NCBI GenBank assembly: GCA_002718285.1
Contig: PBAR01000005.1
Location: 69,326 to 79,572, forward strand
DNA: 10,247 bases
Origin: Fidelibacterota bacterium
GTDB lineage: Bacteria; Marinisomatota; Marinisomatia; Marinisomatales; UBA1611
Direction: 5' to 3'
The position numbers and the translations under genes were made by a program. Positions within the stretch are counted from its first letter, which is position 1. Every line of letters starts with the position of its first letter. Positions 6,810-10,247 of this stretch are shown in pieces. Below the pieces are notes generated by a model that was not told where the DNA came from, did not search any database, and was given only the letters and a program-made list of their open reading frames with translations.

Positions 6810-8390
6810 TTATTTAATCATATTTATCAAGTTCTTATTTAAAACAGATGATGCAGTAAGTAAACCAGAAAAAAGAGCACTTGTGACACCCGCAGTTGTG
6901 ATATCCTGCCCAGTAAGAAACATATTTTTTATTTCTGTTCGAGGTTTCAGCCACCGCTGTCGAAAGCGTTGTGGAGTATGATATAATCCATACATCTCAC
7001 CCTGCTGATAATTTGCAAGATCTCTAATTGTAAGGGGTGTTGAAAGTTCCATATAATCAACTGATGATTTTATATCTGGAACATTTTGGTAAACCACATC
7101 CATGATTCTTTTAGAGAGTTTTTCTTTTTCATTCTCGTATTGTTCGCCTCGTTTTTTCCAGGGTTTTTCTTGCCATTGAATGTACCAATCCATCCTGCTC
7201 ATTGTAATTGCTTCCATTGTGGCATACCCTGGATGCTCTTGATCCCAAGCATCATCTTTAGCAGAAGGAAATGAAATATAAATAACTGGAAATTCTTTTT
7301 CGGGATTATCTGTAAATATTTCTACATTTTTATCATGATCGTATCCAGGATAAACCCAGAGATTTGAATTTTTTAAATTTAAATCTTTCGATGATTTTTT
7401 TAGACCTATATGTAGACATACATAACTTTCTGTTCTCTGAACAGATAGCAAGGATTCTGTAATACTTGAATCCATATGTTTGCTTCCAATTAATTTTTTA
7501 TATGTATTCATAATGCCTACACCACTAATAATAGTATCGGCATTAATTTCATCACCATTTAACATGCGCACACCTACGGCGGAACCATTGTGGATAATGA
7601 TTTCTTCTACACCAGCATTAACTGCTAGTTTTCCACCATAGTTTTCTATTAAAGTGGAAATTGTTTCGGCAATACTCCTTGAAGAACCTGTGGGATAGTT
7701 ACCTCCATCTAGATAGTGACGAACTACCAAAGCATGCATGGCAAAACTACTTTTTTTCGGCGGCAGTCCATGATCACCCCATTGACCAGTAAGAACTCCA
7801 ATTAATTCTTTATTATCCGTTAACTCGCTAAGGACTTCATAAGTTGTTCGATCAGAGAAATGAAAAAACTTTCTAGTCATAAATGGATAGGTAATTTTAT
7901 TTAACAAATTTGGCATTCCCTTATTAACAAAGTATGGTTTAGAATTTTTTGCAACCTGATCAATTAAGATCATATAATTATGAATTGCTTTTTCTTCCCT
8001 TGGGAAATATGCTATCATATCTTCTACAAATTGTTGACGAGGAGCGTTAAAATTATAAGATTTATCTGGGAATATAATACGGTCATAATTTGTATCCATT
8101 GATGACCACTTAAGCTTAGAAGCTGATATAAGATCAAAAAGTCTACGGACTAAAGACCAGGGCTTATGTACATCGCCTATATAATGTATACCTACATCCC
8201 ATTCATAATTATCTCGGCGGAAAGTGTGAGTCCAGCCTCCAATTTTAAAATGCTTCTCAAGAATCAGAACCCTTTTCTCATTTAAAGCAAGAAGAGCACC
8301 AGTCGTTAAACCGCCAATTCCAGACCCAATAATGATAGCATCAAATTTTTCATTAGTAAGACTAGAATGATAGTTATTCCATTTTTTCAT
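6810..8390 (-). CDS. FAD-dependent oxidoreductase of the retinol saturase / carotenoid isomerase (CrtI-like) family
   Basis: A 526-residue flavoprotein. The N-terminal Rossmann fold has GSGIGG (22-27) and the ribose-binding Glu45 (VLILEKH), then KIGGWTHTF. The C-terminal FAD segment NMFLTGQDITTAGVTSALFSG starts near residue 489. The central GLPPKKSSFAMHALVVRHYLDGGNYPTG block resembles all-trans-retinol 13,14-reductase (RetSat) and related proteins, a family that saturates or isomerises polyene or isoprenoid chains. The true substrate cannot be read from sequence. The frame extends to TTG 8402, but ATG 8390 is chosen because GAGA lies 7 nt upstream and the extra residues (MRIK) carry no motif. 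It is first in a minus-strand operon whose third gene makes prenyl diphosphates, so an isoprenoid-derived substrate is plausible (inference). Confidence 0.85.
   Translation of the reverse strand: MKKWNNYHSSLTNEKFDAIIIGSGIGGLTTGALLALNEKRVLILEKHFKIGGWTHTFRRDNYEWDVGIHYIGDVHKPWSLVRRLFDLISASKLKWSSMDTNYDRIIFPDKSYNFNAPRQQFVEDMIAYFPREEKAIHNYMILIDQVAKNSKPYFVNKGMPNLLNKITYPFMTRKFFHFSDRTTYEVLSELTDNKELIGVLTGQWGDHGLPPKKSSFAMHALVVRHYLDGGNYPTGSSRSIAETISTLIENYGGKLAVNAGVEEIIIHNGSAVGVRMLNGDEINADTIISGVGIMNTYKKLIGSKHMDSSITESLLSVQRTESYVCLHIGLKKSSKDLNLKNSNLWVYPGYDHDKNVEIFTDNPEKEFPVIYISFPSAKDDAWDQEHPGYATMEAITMSRMDWYIQWQEKPWKKRGEQYENEKEKLSKRIMDVVYQNVPDIKSSVDYMELSTPLTIRDLANYQQGEMYGLYHTPQRFRQRWLKPRTEIKNMFLTGQDITTAGVTSALFSGLLTASSVLNKNLINMIK
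6814..6827. repeat. Direct repeat copy 2, at the 3' end of the oxidoreductase gene
   Basis: Exact 14-bp copy of 6778-6791. On the minus strand it encodes the last residues (Asn-Met-Ile-Lys) of the FAD oxidoreductase just before its TAA. Together the two copies frame the 22-bp gene junction. Confidence 0.7.
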
Positions 8391-8408
8391 TTTAATTCTC
8401 AATCATAT

Positions 8409-8414
8409 ATAATA
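8409..8414 (-). promoter_or_regulatory. Possible -10 element for the oxidoreductase operon
   Basis: The minus strand reads TATTAT about 18 nt before the ATG at 8390, in the 79-bp AT-rich gap after the collagen-like gene. Only a poor -35 match (ATGGTA, 17-bp spacing) is present. In DNA this AT-rich such hexamers occur by chance, so the call rests mainly on position. Confidence 0.25.
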
Positions 8415-8433
8415 GATATAAAACTTAGTTTTA

Positions 8434-8452
8434 CCATAGGTAGTTACCTTGG
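8434..8452. repeat. Imperfect inverted repeat in the gap before the oxidoreductase gene
   Basis: CCATAGGTA-GT-TACCTTGG forms an 8-bp stem with one bulged T and a 2-nt centre. It sits just upstream of the possible promoter of the minus-strand operon, where an operator could lie. No U-tract follows it on either strand, so it is not a convincing intrinsic terminator. A second short near-palindrome (AAAACTTAGTTTT, 8420-8432) lies next to it. Confidence 0.4.
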
Positions 8453-8475
8453 AAAAAAATACAATAATTTTATTG
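8453..8475 (-). terminator. Weak AT-rich terminator-like element after the collagen-like gene
   Basis: On the minus strand the inverted repeat CAATAA-AA-TTATTG (8475-8462) covers the stop codon of the lipoprotein gene and is followed by TATTTTTTT, including seven T (8459-8453). The U-tract is good but the stem is short and AT-rich, so termination would be partial at best. It may separate the lipoprotein/membrane-protein pair from the oxidoreductase operon. Confidence 0.35.
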
Positions 8476-8976
8476 CAACTCTATTTTATTTTTCAATTCC
8501 CAGTTAGTTAGGTCCTCCGAAGTATATATTCGCCCATCAGCAGTGGAGGCTGAAAAGAACTGCTTGATATCATCTCCATAGGTAGTTCTAGTAAATACGT
8601 TAAAATCTTTGTGGTTTGCAACCTTACCGATTTTTTCCAACATATCACCAAGTTCCTGTGGATTTTTATTTTCTAGTTTATAAAGACTTCCATGATTCGT
8701 AAGAAAAACAAATCCCGTAATTCTAGGTGCTATCCCAAATGTATAAGCAACAGAACCAACTACAAATTCATTGCTGTTAGTTAAAATAGCTTCTATCTTA
8801 TCTAGAACATCAGAAGAAACACTTTTACCAGAAGTACCTTTAGGCCCCGTCTCCCCTTTTTCGCCTTTCGGCCCAGGTGGACCTATTAAGCCAGGAACAC
8901 CTTTAGGCCCGGGAGGCCCAGTACCAATACACCCGGAAGCATAAACAATAAGAATCAAATATAGATGAGTTTTCAT
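8470..8976 (-). CDS. Predicted lipoprotein with collagen-like Gly-X-Y repeats
   Basis: A 168-residue protein of unknown function. Residues 1-16 look like a short lipoprotein signal (LYLILIVYASGC), with lipobox ASGC and Cys16 as the acylated residue. The lipobox -3 position is Ala rather than the preferred Leu. Residues 20-52 are eleven uninterrupted Gly-X-Y triplets rich in Pro/Lys/Glu (GPP, GPK, GEK, GET), the pattern of bacterial collagen-like stalks that trimerise. A short helical stretch (about 53-70, SSDVLDKIEAIL) could act as a trimer-nucleating coiled coil. The rest (about 73-168) looks globular, with beta-like segments (GFVFLTNHGSLYKL) and a C-terminal RIYTSEDLTNWE resembling a beta-propeller/Asp-box strand. 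Start ATG 8976 lies 8 nt after the upstream membrane-protein stop and lacks a clear Shine-Dalgarno, suggesting coupled expression. Cell-surface placement is inferred. Confidence 0.8.
   Translation of the reverse strand: MKTHLYLILIVYASGCIGTGPPGPKGVPGLIGPPGPKGEKGETGPKGTSGKSVSSDVLDKIEAILTNSNEFVVGSVAYTFGIAPRITGFVFLTNHGSLYKLENKNPQELGDMLEKIGKVANHKDFNVFTRTTYGDDIKQFFSASTADGRIYTSEDLTNWELKNKIELQ
8821..8919 (-). repeat. Collagen-type triplet repeat tract (11 Gly-X-Y units)
   Basis: Ninety-nine bases encode residues 20-52 of the lipoprotein. The tract is visibly richer in G and C than its surroundings because of Gly and Pro codons. The 12-mer ACCTTTAGGCCC (encoding Gly-Pro-Lys-Gly) occurs twice, at 8836-8847 and 8899-8910, exactly 63 bp (seven triplets) apart, as expected from repeat-unit duplication. 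Confidence 0.85.
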
Positions 8977-8984
8977 AAAGTTAA

Positions 8985-9611
8985 TTATTTTGGAAACATT
9001 TTACTTCGAGTAGCAATTATTAATAAAATTGAAAATATTAGCACACCCAGGGCATAATAAAATGTATTCTCACTCAAATAAGAATACGCTCTGCGATAAG
9101 CTAGAGTCATGATTATTAATAATTCTGAAGTGAGAGCTGCAGCAAGAAAAAACATTGCTTTACGAACATTTTCATTTTTTCTAGCATTAATTCTTCCAAG
9201 AGCAAAAACCTGTCCTGCAAACATTTCATAAAGCTGGTTTTCATCTTTAGTCATCTTTTTTAGATAATCACCATAATCTTCTGCGGATTGAAACTGGCTT
9301 ATCCCTCCAAAAAATGTAGGATTGATTAACTTTTTATCTTTTAGGTCTTTAGCATCCTGTGATACATTTCTAACTCTGGGAACAATTACACGTACTAAAA
9401 AATAAAGTGCTCCCATTGCTGCTGGGAAATAAACTACAATCAAAAGGAAAATTAAAGTATCCATCTGCATTTTAGTAAAATGCACAATAAAAAAAACCAT
9501 GAAAACTCCCAATAAAGAAAGCATTGTAAATGCTTTTTGGTCCGTGCGCTGGATAATTTGTTGTTCACCATCTAGTATTTTCAATAAGGTACTAAATTCT
9601 CTTTCCTGCAT
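8985..9611 (-). CDS. Four-helix membrane protein resembling the PycTM / DUF5706 (Pycsar effector) family
   Basis: 208 residues. An N-terminal amphipathic helix ends in RTDQKA (22-27), followed by TM1 (about 28-46) and TM2 (about 51-77). A charged cytosolic segment (78-150) contains NPTFFGGISQF and EDYGDYLKKMTKDENQLYEMFAGQVFALGRINARK, and two more helices follow (about 152-171 and 184-201). The 'aDxKA' motif entering TM1, an 'xFFG' segment, and a 'd..ql...la.qi.aLg.i.arK' helix are the layout I associate with DUF5706, the TM effector of Pycsar (cyclic CMP/UMP) anti-phage systems. This is a memory-based motif match, not a search. No cyclase gene is visible, so a housekeeping or orphan role is equally possible. 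Start ATG 9611 has AGGG at 9617-9620. It lies 8 nt upstream of the collagen-like lipoprotein gene, probably co-transcribed. Confidence 0.7.
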   Translation of the reverse strand: MQEREFSTLLKILDGEQQIIQRTDQKAFTMLSLLGVFMVFFIVHFTKMQMDTLIFLLIVVYFPAAMGALYFLVRVIVPRVRNVSQDAKDLKDKKLINPTFFGGISQFQSAEDYGDYLKKMTKDENQLYEMFAGQVFALGRINARKNENVRKAMFFLAAALTSELLIIMTLAYRRAYSYLSENTFYYALGVLIFSILLIIATRSKMFPK

Positions 9612-9616
9612 ATTAT

Positions 9617-9620
9617 CCCT
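9617..9620 (-). promoter_or_regulatory. Ribosome-binding site of the PycTM-like gene
   Basis: AGGG on the minus strand, 5 nt before ATG 9611, supports that start codon. Confidence 0.5.
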
Positions 9621-9661
9621 ATAATGTTTGTGTAGATTGTTGTATTATTAATCAGAAGTTA

Positions 9662-9667
9662 ATTATA
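9662..9667 (-). promoter_or_regulatory. Candidate -10 box for the PycTM-like / lipoprotein gene pair
   Basis: The minus strand reads a perfect TATAAT about 50 nt before ATG 9611, in a 123-bp AT-rich gap. No good TTGACA-like -35 is seen at 16-18 bp. The gap is divergent between this gene and a possible small plus-strand gene, so it should hold promoters, but exact assignment is weak. Confidence 0.35.
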
Positions 9668-9734
9668 CAAATGTTTATAAAATTAGAAATAATAAGTAAG
9701 AGTGTTTTAAACTACTTGATTATTCTACATTAAC

Positions 9735-9881
9735 ATGAAATTTCTTCTTCGAAATTTTTCAGTCCCTATATGCGTCATTGTTGGAGTTTATTTCTATTGG
9801 ATTGAAAATAATTTTTCAATCGCAATAGGGTGTTGGTCGATATCTGTTTTCTGGATTTCTTACCACGCTTTGTACAGATAA
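9735..9881 (+). CDS. Possible small two-helix membrane protein (48 aa), unknown function
   Basis: ATG 9735 to TAA 9881 encodes 48 residues: a basic start (MKFLLRN), a hydrophobic helix (FSVPICVIVGVYFYWI), a short polar turn (ENNF), then a second hydrophobic helix (SIAIGCWSISVFWISYHAL) and a basic end (YR). This double-hairpin profile with four basic or aromatic boundary residues is typical of small inner-membrane proteins. The frame ends 5 bp before the convergent Bax-inhibitor-like gene and fills the only sizeable gap on this side, which favours a real gene. Against it: no Shine-Dalgarno is visible, and AT-rich DNA gives hydrophobic frames by chance. No family is recognised. Confidence 0.45.
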   Translation: MKFLLRNFSVPICVIVGVYFYWIENNFSIAIGCWSISVFWISYHALYR

Positions 9882-9886
9882 ATTAT

Positions 9887-10247
9887 TTAATCCCTTCCCT
9901 GCATTTTAGCCAGCAGGCGAAGAATCTCAAGGTAGAGCCAAACTAAAGTCACTAAAAGACCAAAAGCACCATACCATTCCATATATTTTGGGGCTCCCAT
10001 TTCAGCACCTTCCTCAATAAAATCAAAATCTAAAACTAGGTTAAGCGCTGCAATAACCACTACAAAACCACTAAAAAGAATTCCGTATGTAGAACTACTG
10101 TGTATTACCGAAAGACCAGTACCAAAAAAACTCATAATCCAACTAATTAGGTATAAAACGGCAATTCCACCTGTTGCAGCGACTACGCCAAGTTTAAAAT
10201 TTTCTGTAGCCTTGATAAGACCAGACATATATGCCAAAAGCAATGAA
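9887..10247 (-). CDS. Bax inhibitor-1/YccA family membrane protein (5' truncated by window edge)
   Basis: The C-terminal 120 residues of a multi-pass membrane protein; the frame stays open to the window edge, so the start lies beyond. SGLIKATENFKLGVVAATGGI, the following helix (AVLYLISWIMSFFG), and FVVVIAALNLVLDFDFIEEGAEMGAPKYMEWYGAFGLLVTLVWLYLEILRLLAK are characteristic of the bacterial Bax1-I/YccA branch of the TMBIM superfamily. The Asp-rich LDFDFIE segment corresponds to the region where structurally studied relatives carry the pH-sensing aspartates that gate Ca2+ leak; transport activity in this branch is not established. About four helices are visible here. It is transcribed toward, but separated by about 275 bp from, the PycTM-like gene on the same strand. 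Confidence 0.9.
   Translation of the reverse strand, partial: SLLLAYMSGLIKATENFKLGVVAATGGIAVLYLISWIMSFFGTGLSVIHSSSTYGILFSGFVVVIAALNLVLDFDFIEEGAEMGAPKYMEWYGAFGLLVTLVWLYLEILRLLAKMQGRD

Noticed and set aside
8391..8402. TTG start at 8402 for the FAD oxidoreductase
   Set aside because: Adds four residues without motif value; the ATG at 8390 has GAGA at suitable spacing. Not fully excluded.
8434..8587. 12-mer CCATAGGTAGTT present at 8434-8445 and 8576-8587
   Set aside because: One copy is coding and one intergenic, with no further extension, no third copy and no symmetry of context; likely chance.
8820..8920. GC-rich tract as a sign of horizontal transfer
   Set aside because: The higher GC is explained by Gly and Pro codons of the collagen repeats; flanking codons match the rest of the window.
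9612..9734. RNA gene or riboswitch in the divergent gap
   Set aside because: The 123 bp are very AT-rich with no stable stem or recognisable tRNA/aptamer pattern.

Overview
The window is AT-rich, tightly packed bacterial chromosome. Its two main blocks converge on each other: a plus-strand fatty-acid/RNase III operon (fabG-acpP-fabF-rnc) on the left and a minus-strand five-gene operon in the middle. A looser minus-strand accessory stretch follows on the right. Low GC, very short or overlapping intergenic gaps, GTG/TTG starts, a bifunctional PGI/PMI, a DUF151 nuclease with a C-terminal UVR motif, and an AlgC-type phosphomannomutase point to a Gram-negative-type bacterium. The look is that of the FCB group or a marine uncultivated lineage such as Marinimicrobia/SAR406. 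That placement is an inference from gene flavour, not proven.

Left block (1-2880, plus strand): the 3' part of fabG, acyl carrier protein, FabF condensing enzyme and RNase III, in the classic fab cluster order with 17, 13 and -4 nt spacing. All catalytic residues of FabG (visible part), AcpP and FabF are present. RNase III has Asn where E. coli has metal-binding Asp114.

Middle block (2877-8390, minus strand; transcription order right to left): a retinol-saturase/carotenoid-isomerase-like FAD oxidoreductase, phosphomannomutase/phosphoglucomutase, a C15/C20-type polyprenyl diphosphate synthase, bifunctional phosphoglucose/phosphomannose isomerase, and a DUF151 bifunctional nuclease. Junctions are +24, -1, -1 and -4 nt, so this reads as one transcription unit. 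It joins sugar-phosphate supply (fructose-6-P/mannose-6-P/mannose-1-P) to isoprenoid synthesis and a probable isoprenoid-modifying redox enzyme. The last stop codon of each block shares the same TTAA, leaving no intergenic space between the convergent operons.

Right block (8470-10247): a small lipoprotein with eleven collagen-type Gly-X-Y triplets and, 8 nt upstream of it, a four-helix membrane protein that closely resembles the PycTM/DUF5706 family known from Pycsar anti-phage systems. No cyclase is visible. A possible 48-residue two-helix membrane protein lies on the plus strand (9735-9881), and the C-terminal part of a Bax inhibitor-1/YccA family membrane protein runs off the right edge. 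The PycTM-like plus collagen-lipoprotein pair is the least conventional part of the window. No tRNA, rRNA, CRISPR array or insertion sequence was seen.
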